DNA of 64,000 nt from Cristatella mucedo (lineage: Eukaryota; Bryozoa; Phylactolaemata; Cristatellidae): positions 355,001 through 419,000 of the forward strand of contig WPIO01000025.1 in assembly GCA_009760855.2 (NCBI GenBank). The letters are read 5' to 3'. The position numbers and the translations under genes were made by a program. Below the pieces are notes generated by a model. That model had not been told where the DNA came from. It ran no database searches and saw nothing but the letters and a program-made list of their open reading frames with translations. This document shows, one piece after another, positions 35,333 to 46,700 of the stretch (its first letter is position 1; each line of letters opens with the position of its first letter).

Positions 35333-35535
35333 AAAACGCTAAAGCGTGACCCCGAAAAAGCGTGCAAAGTTTACAAACTAAACCTGGTGTGTGTGTGTGT
35401 GTGTGTAAATCAGAATCTAATATTAACAGGGGCTGCCCTTTTCGTAATACTTTAGTGAACCGAGCAGCTTTCATATTTTCGCTGTTTGCATGTTTTTGCA
35501 GTGTCGTGCCGTCGACATAATGCGTCAAGTTTCGT
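35333..35535 (+). repeat. Dispersed repeat R, fourth copy
   Basis: It aligns with 18,876-19,096, with a 16-bp GT tract at 35,391-35,406. Similarity continues to about 35,680, where LINE-A sequence begins soon after. Confidence 0.7.
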
Positions 35536-35724
35536 GATGACCCTGCCAGGTCATGTCCCAGACAAGGCGTAGCAAGCAACCATTCAGAATGCGTGGCAAG
35601 TCTACGAAATGAAGTACTGCGAAAGTACGGCTGGTGCAGTAAGAAAAGACAAGCATTTGCCTCTCACAGCAGAGTCTGCCCAGGCTCCATACCGAAAAAA
35701 AGTCTCTGCAGCCTCTGCTGCATC

Positions 35725-36092
35725 ACCTTTCTTAGTTCGTATGCTCTCAAAGCCTGGAACTCCCTCCCGACCTGCGTCAGAACATCCCCTGATCTGACCA
35801 CATTTAAAAAGGAACTTAAAAACGCACCTATTTAGGACAGCGTTTAGTGGGTCCCTGTGATTCGTCCTTCGCGTGCTTATGCGTGCTGACACTGCGCATG
35901 CTGCCACTAACCACATTTGCATGCTGACCCTGTGCATGTCACCCCTAACCATGTTATTAATTTTGTTTGTTTTTTAAGCATGATTTTACTTACCATTTAA
36001 TTGCATTTCCCTTTGCAGCAAATGTAAAGCGCCTAGAAAGAGATTAAGTTCTCTGAGGGCGCTTTATCAAGTATATTATTATTATTATTATT
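35725..36092 (+). mobile_element. LINE-A 3' end (about 370 bp)
   Basis: It starts within the YALKAWNSLPTCVRTSPDLTTF block (35,740-35,810) and ends with the tail AAAGCGCCTAGAAAGAGA...GAGGGCGCTTTATCAAG and (ATT)n. It lies inside copy B between repeat R flank and the MAT promoter copy. Confidence 0.85.
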
Positions 36093-36940
36093 TCTACTGG
36101 AGAAGCAGCGATTTTATTTTAATTTCCTGGTCTTACTTCAGTACTAGACGAAATGCACTAGGTATACAATGTGCCGTAAATGAGCCCTGTCGTTAAGTTC
36201 GTTTACTAAAGTGCTTTGATAAACGACGACGATGCGGAAGTCAATATTGGATACTAGACAGTCACCGAAATATTGCTTTGCCGGCGCGGCAAAGGCTAGA
36301 AAAACGCCGCCAGCGCCATAGAGACGCTGGTGGCGCCTGCAGCTCTCGCGAGCGTCTGCTTCGCGGTTTGAGTTCCTCTCGCGACCTCCCCCGACTTCTA
36401 ATGCGACTCCTAATTCAAGCCCCCCGACAAGCATGAGCAAATTTGCTGTGGCTTACTTCGGGTGAGCCTTTTTTAATGAAGGACTCCTTCGGGACCCTTC
36501 GAAACTGTTCTCGCGGCGAGCCGCTGCCGAGCGGCAGCGGCGGCCTGAATAGCGCTCGCCGGCATTCAACGCGCGGGCGCCGCGTCGCGTTTCCCGTGGA
36601 CGTCCGAGCCAGCTCTCGGACCGCAGCGAATTTGTCGAGGGCTTCGACGCCGCGCTCGAGCAGCACGGCGTCGGCTCATTGGGACGGCCGCCTTCCTTAC
36701 CGCGCGGACTCGCCAGCGCCCCAGCGGACGCCAGTTTCCGGAACAACCGCCGAACCCGCGAGCGCCGGGTCGGGTCAACGTCCGAACGCTGTGACGCCTA
36801 CTCGACCCGATAGTCTCGCCGCGACGACGTAATCGCCAGACCGCAGCCATGGAGATGGGTGGCGCACTCGCATGATTACGAGAGCCGCCGCCCTAGAAAT
36901 ACCCTCGGCGACCTCGTGGCCGCGCCGGTCTCGTCGGAAA

Positions 36941-38586
36941 ATGTTCGGTTCCTATGCTGGCGGTAGCGGTCTTGCCGAAGGAGACTGCGTGGCCGAGGCA
37001 GGCATGCCGTAGGAAGAACGCTCTTTTTTTACGCGTCAGAGACGGTCGGAGAGGGACATCTCGGTAAATAGCTAGATATTCGTGACAGGCGGTGGATTAG
37101 GCTCGGCTCCGCTCGTTCGTCCGACCGAATGCGGCACGGGCTCGCGTTGTCGCACGGCCGAACGCCAGAAGCCACGTCCGTGCGTCTTCGAGCACGGCCA
37201 TGCATGGCCACGATGCTGCAGCTGAGCACGGGTGCCGGTAGGGAAGGCGGGAAGCAAGTAGGCAGGATGGGAAGCAAGACTTGCCGTGTGAACCCGGCTA
37301 CAGAGTGACCCAACCGCTTTCACTTTATCTGCTTTGCCGAGTCGAGGCAGTGATGTGCTAGCAATGCCTACTCTCCGGCAGCCAAGTGTGTACCTGCCTC
37401 GGCAGTTCAATTGTCTGCAGTCCAAGCATCGACAATACGTTGCTTACGCGGCGGCGCTGCTCTTGAATTGCCCGATGTCTAGCATGCATAGCGTTTTGAA
37501 CGGTTGCTCTGTGCTCTACCCTAGTCCACTGCTTGCCAATCGGGGACGGAGGGTCGGCCAGGGTGGAAGGGCCCAGCCTAGCAGTCGGTATTCTAATTAC
37601 CGGCGATAGACTGGGCTGACTTGCATGCTGTCGTTGGCGTAGGTACATAAGCTGGGCTGTGGGGTAAAAAAAGCCACGCCGTCTCACCCCATCTTGTCTC
37701 TTTCACGTATCACGGTTTGTTTTTGGGGATTATAAGCTGTGCAGCATTGACTGTGCTGCACAGCTTGCTTGAAACAGCTTTTATGTACTGCAGCCACCTG
37801 CTTTGGTGCTGCTGCTGCAGCCTCGCTTTCGGTGGCCGTGGTTCAGCGATTCTCGCGGCCCTTTGAGCTCTTAGCGGCGCCTTTCGATTCATTTAGTGCG
37901 ACTCTATTTATTGGGCATGGAGGGGATAGTGTCGCTTGGTACCGTATGTGGGGGCTGCCAATGCTTTTTTTTTTCATTTTGCCAGCGACCTCCTTGCTGA
38001 ACATGAGGGCCCAGTACGGGGTGTGGAGGTGGAGGGTGGTCACGTGTAGGGCCTTCTCGTGTCTTCACACTCTCTGCAAACGCTCCCAGCGTATCTTCTA
38101 GCGGTGCCCATTGGTTGTGCGAGCTGTGCCTGCAGTGATAGCCGATCGCCTTGCTGACAAGATATGTGATCAGATCAGCGAGGCCATTCTCGATGCTCAC
38201 CTTCGCCAGGACCCGAATGCCAAGGTCGCCTGTGGTACGTGGCCTCCGAAGCTACTTGGCTAGTCAATCGCTGCAGTCTTCAGTTTAACTTTGTTGTTGG
38301 GCAGCCCTCCAATCATAAGAATGATGACGATGAGGGCTTCTATCGCACGGCTGCAGCACTGGGGCTGAGCAGCCTGGAAAGAGGACTCGGGATTGGCTGG
38401 TCCGGGTTGTTGCTGCTGGTTTGATGCTGCAATGCTATGCACCATTTCTTTGGCATGTCGTAGAGTGTGCCACAAAGATCGGCATGGTGATGGTGTTCGG
38501 CGAGATCACTTCCAAGGCTCGCGTGGACTACCAGAGTGTGATTCGGCAGGCCGTGAAAGGCATCGGCTACGACTCGTCTGCCAAAG
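36941..38586 (+). pseudogene. MAT2A: MAT pseudogene: promoter and exons 1-3 only
   Basis: Exon 1 copy: 36,941-37,063. It has a TAG at 37,010-37,012 (codon 24) and a net 2-base insertion in the run of T before the GEGH motif. Exon 2 copy: 38,157-38,234, still open ([19 protein letters not shown]), but its acceptor AG is now TG (38,155-38,156). Exon 3 copy: 38,464-38,586, fully open, with KTG changed to KIG. Exons 4-9 are absent; sequence passes straight from the exon 3 donor to the MAT 3' flank at 38,605. The upstream TATA and E-box are also mutated. It arose by segmental duplication, not retroposition, because introns are present. Confidence 0.93.
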
Positions 38587-39205
38587 GTCAGCGTGCACAT
38601 CATTACTAGCATTTGATGTGTTCTGTACCTATGCACAAGCGATCTGTGTAAGGGAAAGTCTGGGGAGTGGTTACTGTGTTACACTGGTTTGTCGTTCCTT
38701 TGCCAAGGTTAGTGCATGGTGGCTGCAAGCAGGGCCCAGAGCTGAGTGGTACCTAACCCTTTCTGCGTGAAGGAGTTCATGCACTGGCAGGTAGACTAGA
38801 TATAAGTTTCTGCTTTTACCTTAACCTTGACAATCAAACCAAGAATGTTTGCATAGAGTCCAGGGGAACTACAATCATGTCTCTTTCTTGGCATTTCACC
38901 ATCAGGGTAAAGAGCATGCATCCGATTACAGAGTTTTGAGAAGATGCTGGCAATAGAACATTGGTATATGGCAGTAGAACAAGGGTATATAAAAACCACC
39001 CCCTAATCTGCCTTGTCCAATGAGAATCAAGCCGCCTATATCGTCTCAGATCGCTGATAGCAGCACACGTAGTGGTATCATGAATGTACCCGATTGATAT
39101 TAAATCATGCATTTAGGCAGTGCACCAGGAGCAGTTCCATCAGGTAGCGAACTGATCCTCAAAAGCCGTGGCCGTAAGAACTTCGTTGAGATAGGGACAA
39201 CTGAA

Positions 39206-39290
39206 CCATGCTGGCTCGATTGGTAGAGCACTGTTCTAATATACCAGAGCATTCGGTATCAAACCCCACACCAGGCTATGCGCGTGTGCT
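39206..39290 (+). mobile_element. tRNA-like element SINE3 (copy B)
   Basis: TGGCTCGATTGGTAGAGCAC is a good A-box and D-arm. GGTATCAAACCCC is a weak B-box. A paralogous copy lies at 28,883 through the segmental duplication, so this is one insertion seen twice. Confidence 0.5.
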
Positions 39291-39784
39291 CTCAGTCCAG
39301 CGGCATTAGACCTCGGGGCGTCGGCATCAGTACCACCTGCAGTGATTCGTAAACGAACGTCACCTTAATCGCCACACCGGCTTCGAGTCACAGGAAGACG
39401 TGGGCGTTTATTATAGGAAGCCGAGAACAGGCAGAGTGTCGCTTGGTCAGCACCCCGCACGCTACTTGTTTTATCCCCTCGCCTCTGCTCCTGAGCTGAG
39501 ATCCTGAGCTGAGCTTTCGATACGTCCCGGCTGCCGAACTATTGCAGCACCACCCCTCTTTGCCTTCTCACTTTTTGGACATAACTCGAGTATCGAGATA
39601 AGTCTAGTGTACCGGGCTAACGAAAATACGACTCTTGATAGTCACGTTACTGGTACGGCTAGCTCCGGCCGGGTTTCCCTCGGCTGCACTTTGTTCACCG
39701 CTTAAAAGATTGAGATCTTATTTCAACCAAGATCCCCCCCCCCCGTTATTGAGCAGCACCCTACAAAGCTAGGGTGACCGATAT

Positions 39785-40655
39785 GTGCTGGGAGTAGGCT
39801 TCTTACCTTTTCACGGTTTATACTCTCCCTCTTGCTGATGTGATTGCTGAGCACAATCTAGGCTTTCACTTCCATGCGGATGACACTCAGTTGTACCTTT
39901 ACTTTGTTCCCTCCCATCCTTCGAGCACCTCAAATTCTCTCAACTCACTTGCTGCATTTATTGATGACACCCACACATGGATGTCAGCACATTTCCTAAA
40001 ACTAAGCGATGATAAAACTAACCTACTAGTTACGGAAAAATCCAGTGGGATTCAGAAATTGGAAAGGCTAACGCTCAAAATTGGCTCTGCCAGCATATCT
40101 CCTGTTGAATCAGCTCGAAATCTAGGGGTCATGTTCCAAAGTGACCTCTCGTTAGACGACCACACCAGCCCCACAGTAAAATCTGCCTACTTTCAGCTAC
40201 ACAACATTGCTAAGATTCGGGCTTGTTTAGATAAGGATACTACGTCTAAGTTGGTCCATGCATTCATGGCATCCCGTCTCGACTTCTGCAACTCACTGCT
40301 CACTGCTTACGTATGCTCCCAAAGCCTGGAACTCCCTCCCGACCTGCGTCAGAACATCCCCTGACCTGACCACATTTAAAAGGAACTTAAAAACACGCAT
40401 ATCTAGAACAGCATATAGTGGGTCCCTGTGATTCGTCCTTCATGTGCTTATGCGGGCTGACACTATGCATGCTGCCACTAACCACATTTTCATGCTGACC
40501 CTGTTCGTGTCACCCATCATATTATTCATTGTGTTTGTTTTTCAAGCATGATTTTACTTACCATTCAATTGCATTTCCCTTTGCAGCAAATGTAAAGCGC
40601 CTAGAAAGAGATTAAGTTCTCTGAGGGCGCTTTATCAAGTGTATTATTATTATTA
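39785..40655 (+). mobile_element. LINE-A copy 1 of 3
   Basis: It encodes the RT active-site region and thumb: [16 protein letters not shown] (Tyr of YADD replaced by His), AHFLKLSDDKTNLLV, SARNLGVMFQSDLSLDDH, then ASRLDFCNSLL. Sequence then jumps to YVCSQSLELPPDLRQN, an internal deletion of about 300 bp. It ends with the LINE-A tail and (ATT)n. Confidence 0.85.
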
Positions 40656-40662
40656 ATATTAT

Positions 40663-41332
40663 TACTGGCCTACCAGCATGTGCGATCAGGTGATTACTGC
40701 TGGTGCTCAACTCCGCAGCTAGGCTTATCTGTCGTGAGTGTCGCAGCTACCATATCACACTACTCACCGACCTGCACTGGCTACCAATCAAGCAACGGAT
40801 TGAATTCAAGGTTTTGTCGCTCACTTTTAGGTCACTTCATTCTTTGGCGCCAGCCTATCTCTCAGGTCTACTTCCCCCCAGGCCAAGCATCGTACCACCC
40901 GCTTTTCGGAATCCAACAGTCCACCAATACCTAGTACAAACCTCCAATCCTCTGGAGATGGTGCATTTAGTTCGTATGCTCCCAAAGCCTGGAACTCCCT
41001 CCCGACTTGCGTCAGAACACCCCCTGACTTGACCACATTTAAAAAAAACTTAAAAACACACCTATTTAGGACAGCATTTCGTGGGTCCCTGTGATTCGTC
41101 CTTGATGTGCTTATGCGTGCAGACACTGTGCATGCTGCCACTAACCACAGTTGTATGCTGACCCTGTGCATGTCACCCCTAACCATGTTATTCATGTTGT
41201 TTGTTTATCAAGCATGATATTACTCACCGTTCAATTGCATTTCCCTTTGCAGCAAATTTAAAGCGCCTAGAAAGAGATCGAGTTCTCAGAGGGCGCTTTA
41301 TCAAGTGCATTATTATTATTATTATTATTATT
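40663..41332 (+). mobile_element. LINE-A copy 2 of 3
   Basis: Starts at ACTGGCCTACCAGCATGTGCG, reads LNSAARLICRECRSYHITLL, DLHWLPIKQRIEFKVLSLTF and LAPAYLSGLLPPR, and ends at 41,332 with the family tail and (ATT)n. The 5' end lies directly on the ATT tract of the copy before it. Confidence 0.85.
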
Positions 41333-41384
41333 ACCTGATCTTAGGAGTGTTTGCATGCCACGATGCAAGCCTGCTTCAGAACTG

Positions 41385-42225
41385 TAGCTCTTGCTCTTCT
41401 AGACCCAGAGTGACCTTTCATGAGATGACCACATCAGCTCGACAGTCCAGTCTGCCTACTTTCAGCTACATAGCGGTGCTAAATTTCGTGCCTTTTTAGA
41501 CATGAATACCACGTCTAAATTGGTGCATGCACCTTTGACATCCCATCTTGACTTCTGTAACTCACTGCTTGCTGGCCTACTGGCCTGTGCACTCAGGTAC
41601 TTACAGCTTGTAAACAGCTCTGCAGCTAGGCTCGCCTATGGTGAGCGTCGCAGTTGCCACAGCTCACTACCTTTTGCTGATCTGCACTGGCTCCCAGTCA
41701 AGCAACGCATCGACTTCAAGGTATTGTCAATCAATTTTAGGTCCATTCATTTTTTGGCTCCAGCCTACCAATCAGATCTACTCTCCCACCAGCCTTGTAC
41801 CGCATGCTTTTCGAAATCTAATCGTTTACCTATACCTCGTGCAAGCCTTAAATCCTTTGGATATCATACATTTAGTTCTTATGCTCCCTAAGACTGGAAA
41901 TCACTTCTGACTTAAATCATGACATTCCCTGACTTGACCACATACAAAGAAACTAAAAACGCATTTGCTTATCACAGAATTTAGAAGGTCAACGTGATTC
42001 TTCCTTTATGAGCTTATACGTGCTGACACTGTACATGCTGCCACTAACCACACTTGCATGCTGAGTCTGTGCCTGTCAACTGTAACCATGTTATTCTTGT
42101 TGTTTATTGACCACGCTACCACTAACCATTCAATCGTGCTTCATTTGCAGCAAATGTAAAGTGCATAGAAAAACATTTGAGTTCTCTGCAGGCGCTATAT
42201 CAAATGTGTTATTAATATTATTAGA
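41385..42225 (+). mobile_element. LINE-A copy 3 of 3 (most diverged)
   Basis: Reads TTSKLVHAPLTSHLDFCNSL, LVNSSAARLAYGERRSCHS and LHWLPVKQRIDFKVLSINF. The tail is diverged: GTAAAGTGCATAGAAAAAC...GGCGCTATATCAAATG. Confidence 0.8.
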
Positions 42226-43224
42226 CAAATAAGCCTCACTGTAAGCATCGCGTTGTCAACGGAAGCCGAGAGCCTTTTGATATTTGGCCATGAGTCACTT
42301 AATTGAGGAATGTTGGCTCATAAATGTAACTCAACTGGCACTTAATTAGACTCTCAGATATCTGCAGCTCTGCATCCACCGGATGCAGTACTGAGTTAAT
42401 TACTCACTTGAGCAGTCCCTAAATTCATATTCATCAGCTATGCAGTTGAACTTTGGAGAGGGTGTTCAAGGTTCAAGGTTATTCATGGGCATGGCATGGG
42501 ATGGGGCCTCGGTCCCCTACCCGGATTCTGGACCGGCCAGCAGGCTTGCCGACCAAACAACCCTCCCCCCCCCAGTGCCAGCCGACCGGTCCCTCAGCGC
42601 CAACCGGGGGGGGGGGCAATCGGCTCGCTCTAGCAGCCCTCTGCCCTCTGCCCTCTGCCCTCTGCCCTCTGCTCCCGTCGGTCATCCCGCTCCCGTCCCA
42701 GAGACGGGTGAGCGGCCCACCCTACCGCTGCTCGTTTTAGGCTGCACGTTGTATGCTGACGCTTTTCGGTGGTGGTAGAGGCAACCGCTCGTCTATGCGG
42801 CTTCGCTCGTTTCGCTTCGACGACTCATGTGAGTTCGCGTTCGTGTGTTTTTGTCGAACGATCCGGGAAACGCTTCCTCTTTTGTTTGTCATAGTCAAGT
42901 CTTCGCAGCTTTTCTCCGAGACTATACCGTTGGAATTTCGACTTGGTGTATGCAAAGCCGCGATCTTCCCTCCGCCTACAGGTCAACCGTATTCGCACGG
43001 TTACGACTAGGCTGTGGTTGCTGAATAAGCACGACGTAAAAGCAAATGGAAAGGTCTACCTGTTGGTTCGAGGAAACTTGATTGTTCATTGCATTTTGAT
43101 TGCTCTTGGGCGGGTCTGTAACCACCCAGGCTTCAAGGTAGTTGGTGAATGCTGTGTACGAGCACGTAGTTCCCTTAGATTGCTTACTCGGTGCTGCTCG
43201 CGACAGTACCGGCCATTCTCGGGG
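42226..43224. other. Intergenic, no gene recognised; CTGCCCT minisatellite at 42,640-42,676
   Basis: Five tandem CTGCCCT units (7 bp) sit in a C-rich stretch that also has C and G runs at about 42,548 and 42,606. No exon was recognised. Confidence 0.45.
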
Positions 43225-43345
43225 TCCCTATCATAACCACTTGCTGTCGGCAATGAAGGATTGCCCGTCTGCAGGACTCAAACTCACGACGTGCGTCATG
43301 AAGAGCGAGCGCCTCACCCTTAGGCTAAGACTATGAGCATAATAG
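43225..43345 (-). mobile_element. SINE1 copy, reverse strand
   Basis: On the minus strand: TAGCCTAAGGGTGAGGCG (A-box-like), GTGAGTTTGAGTCCTGC (B-box-like), then GGGCAATCCTTCATTGCC, as in the copy at 53,205. Confidence 0.6.
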
Positions 43346-43394
43346 GCTGCAGTCACAATCATCCTTGCGTTGTATGCCTGATCATTTTGATCAT

Positions 43395-43423
43395 ACTCTC
43401 TTTACAGCAAATGTAAAGTGTAC

Positions 43424-43478
<55 letters not shown>

Positions 43479-43545
43479 CACACACACATATATATATATT
43501 AGTTCTCTGGGGCGCTATACCAATGGAATAATATTATTATTATAA
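43395..43545 (+). mobile_element. LINE-A/SINE2-type tail split by a (CA)n tract
   Basis: ACAGCAAATGTAAAGTG is separated from TTAGTTCTCTGGGGCGCTAT by about 80 bp of CA and TA repeats (43,420-43,500). The microsatellite grew inside the tail loop. (ATT)n follows. Confidence 0.65.
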
Positions 43546-43771
43546 GTCGAGACGGCACCGCGTTGATGCCTTTTGCGTTGCTACGAAGGCTATGGCGATG
43601 AAGGTGATGTAGGAACAGCTACTATATTTCTGCTAAGAAGTTATTTCTGAAATTAATTTTATAGACAGATGAGGTGCAGAAGCCAAAATCTGTCGCACTA
43701 CAACAGACTCTAGGTTATTTTTCTAAATTAACTGGTCTTGGACTGCCCGAAGACGGCAAAGGCAATGTAAC

Positions 43772-44029
43772 TCATGAAACTATGAATTCGACCTCGATTG
43801 TGATTGCCAGTTTTACGACTCTTGGTGAATTTCGATGATTGAGAATGACAAGTATCTTCCTATAGGGATTAGGTATTTTTCCAGTTATCTGCCAGCTCTC
43901 TATCTGTGAAGATGTGGTGTTTTCTCCGTGAAATATAAATCGAAACGTCAAGCATACAGACTTTTCCCCAAGGTACCGGTGACCTCGATTACTGTCGCAG
44001 TCTGCTGTCGAGTACACAACTTCGCGCAT
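43772..44029 (-). CDS. Protein-like minus-strand ORF, 85 codons, unassigned
   Basis: The frame reads EVVYSTADCDSNRGHRYLG, LTFRFIFHGENTTSSQIES, NPYRKILVILNHRNSP and KLAITIEVEF. Amino-acid usage looks natural. The order of FHGEN, SSQIESW, an IL stretch and VEF loosely recalls the beta-sheet DNA-binding core of grainyhead/CP2 transcription factors, but this is recall of a pattern and not an alignment. There is no clear splice acceptor, and no neighbouring exon was found, so it could be one exon, a decayed fragment or chance. Confidence 0.25.
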   Translation of the reverse strand: MREVVYSTADCDSNRGHRYLGEKSVCLTFRFIFHGENTTSSQIESWQITGKIPNPYRKILVILNHRNSPRVVKLAITIEVEFIVS

Positions 44030-45207
44030 TGGTGCTGCTTCTACGACACTGTACAGCAGAGCCTCGACAGTTGCTAGTGAAACTTCGCTGTGTTAAGCGA
44101 GCCAGATAATGAGTGCCTAGATATTTATTAGTTGCACTCACTGAATTATAACGGGCTGGAACCGGCCAAGTGATAAACCAAGGTTAGGCAGCACAAAAGC
44201 CAAAGCCGTGTAATGGGCAGTAAGTTTGCTGACTCACCGAGAATTCTCTAGAGGAGGAAACTGAAGTACTTAAGTACATTAGCCCTGAGTCACGACCGCC
44301 GAGTGGGCGTTTCGTGGCGTCGCTACCCGAGCGATCTGTGAGTTGATCAGCTCGCGGAGACCACCCAGCGACTAACCGGGGTCTTAGTTCATTAGCGTCG
44401 ACTAGCCTCATCTGCAAGTGCCGAGACCCGTCGTCGGCCGGGGATGTTTCCCGAGCTTTACTCGTAAGCGGTCGCCATATACGGTCGATGCACGATTAAA
44501 TAGCCTGTCGCAAACTAGAGCTAAGAGGAACAGGTTCTACTTCATTTCGGCATTTCGCACTAAGGATTGTTCTGACGCAGCTAACACCCGGGCTCCACAC
44601 TAAAATCTGATTTTCTTAGTAGCGTGGATGCTCGGCACTCGCCCCCGTCAGATTACAAGTCAGCCTAAGCTCGTTCGAGAGCGACTGTTGCTTCGTGGTG
44701 CCGCCTCGAACGCCTCGCGAGCTCGGGCTGCAACAAAAAATTCGAATTCACAGCCGCTGTAGGCGGAGGCTCGTTTTTTGGCACATGGTCAAGAGGTCAG
44801 CTCGACAGGGCTCCACGGCTGCAGACGCACAGCAGCAGCAGCAGCAACAGCAGCAGCGCTATTAGGCCTACTTATTTCTAGCTGGGCGACTACAGCTCAG
44901 GCGCGACCTTCAAGAGCCTAGGGCCACCGAGGGGGTCAAAGGTCAAAAGTGGGTGCATTAACCTGCAACTCCCGGAGCCGCCAGGACAGGTTAGCAGGCG
45001 ATCTCGGTGACCCGCCTGAACGCTTATCGCAGTCAGCGATCTTGATATGACTTAACATTGAACTCCTCCCACTAAGGATTTCGTTAGCTGATACGCAGGG
45101 GACACTGCGAAAGAGAAAGCCGTCCCGGGGTGGGGGTGGGCGGGTTGCTGACACCTGGGCGGTCCAAACATCGGGGCCCACGTGGGCGGATGTGAGTTGT
45201 CGCGAAT
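44030..45207. other. Upstream of the UBXN8-like gene; no other gene recognised
   Basis: GC content rises toward 45,200. An imperfect (CAG)n tract lies at about 44,829-44,861. No TATA box was found just before the ATG at 45,208. Confidence 0.4.
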
Positions 45208-45735
45208 ATGGTCTCTGGGAGCAAAGAGCTGCGAGACTGGATAGCTTTCTTCGTCGTCCTGGGACTAGGTGTTTACGTAATATACGGTCAGCTAACCGCG
45301 CAGCGTGCATAATTTTAGAAATTGTCAATGGTGTACTCCAGCCGATGCAGTGCCAAGGGCTGACAAGTACTGCCCCTGTCAATCGTAGACCCCCGGTTGC
45401 TCTGACGCTGGGATTCGTCACATTTGTGTTTGTGCAGGTGACTTTAAGAATGGAGTTCAGCTCTTCGTCAAGTCGATATTCTGGGGTGTTTGCCTAGTCA
45501 TAGCGTATCAGCTGGCACTGCGGCTAATCCAGAGGACGCGCTCCCGGTCCGGTAGGTGGAACCTTGAGGAGCACTTGCCGTCCGCTCGTAGCCGTTAATC
45601 TCAGACACAGACACAGACACAGACACATACACGCAGACACACACAGACACATACACGCAGACACGCACACGCACACACACACACACGCACACACACACAC
45701 ACGCACGCACGCACGCGCGCACACACACACACACA

Positions 45736-45784
<49 letters not shown>

Positions 45785-46421
45785 TAGTTTGAGTCTTGGT
45801 GTTTTGTATTCCTTGTATGCTAGTAGCCAGGCTGTCCGCAGGCTGGTTTCGTGCACGCGTGACTTATCTGTCATCCATGCTAACGCGTGTGAACTCAAGC
45901 ATGTAACCTGGACTGCCCGCTCTTGTGTAGCGCCTGTGCCCAAGGCTCGCCGGGATGAAACTAAAGAAACCGAATACAGGCAGCAGCAGAAGAGCCACGC
46001 CCAACACCTTCAGGCGCTCGCCGATCAGGAGGTGAGCTTCGCTGGTGCCGCCCGAGACCGAGGCGTTTCGCTCCAGTTCGAAATACTATCATAATAATTA
46101 GAAAGCTTTTTAAGTTGGTAAAGTAGAGCCTGTTGAACGAGCTGGCAGCTGAAGTGCATTGATGATCTAAATGGTATGTCTGGTGTCCACGAGTGATCTA
46201 CACAATCGACCGAACAAGTGCACGGTACGACACAGGCAGCTACTCTGCTTCGGGTTTACAATGTCTTTCTCGACAATATTAAGCAGGGTAAGGCCGCTCT
46301 GCTAGTTCTCCTAAATATCACAGCAGCATTTGACACAGTTGAACACCAGATACCCATGGACTGACTCTCGACTCACCAATATGTATCACTGACAGTGTAA
46401 ACTGGGTTATGTCCAAACACA

Positions 46422-46468
<47 letters not shown>

Positions 46469-46669
46469 GCACACACACACACACACACACACGCTCGCGC
46501 TTTCGAGCAAGCTCGCGTGCGCACACACACAACACAGAAAGAAGTAGCATGAGAGATAGAAAAAGACAGACATATATATATATATGTACATACATATATA
46601 TATACACATACACACACATATATATATATACATATATATACATACATATATGTATATATGTATATACAT

Positions 46670-46700
<31 letters not shown>

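Larger units (their letters stand above)
31190..39575 (+). repeat. Tandem segmental duplication, copy B
   Basis: Collinear with copy A (17,590-31,000) but shorter. Intron 1 of MAT is reduced from about 2.8 to 1.1 kb. Everything between the end of MAT exon 3 and the 3' flank (24,000-28,265 in copy A) is missing. A hAT element (31,739-33,875), unmatched sequence (34,350-35,290) and a LINE end (35,725-36,092) are extra. The junction between A and B lies between about 31,000 and 31,185. Confidence 0.85.

Noticed and set aside
39206-39290. Possible functional tRNA gene
   Set aside because: The B-box and acceptor stem do not pair properly, and the paralogue at 28,883 is even more decayed; treated as a SINE or tRNA pseudogene.
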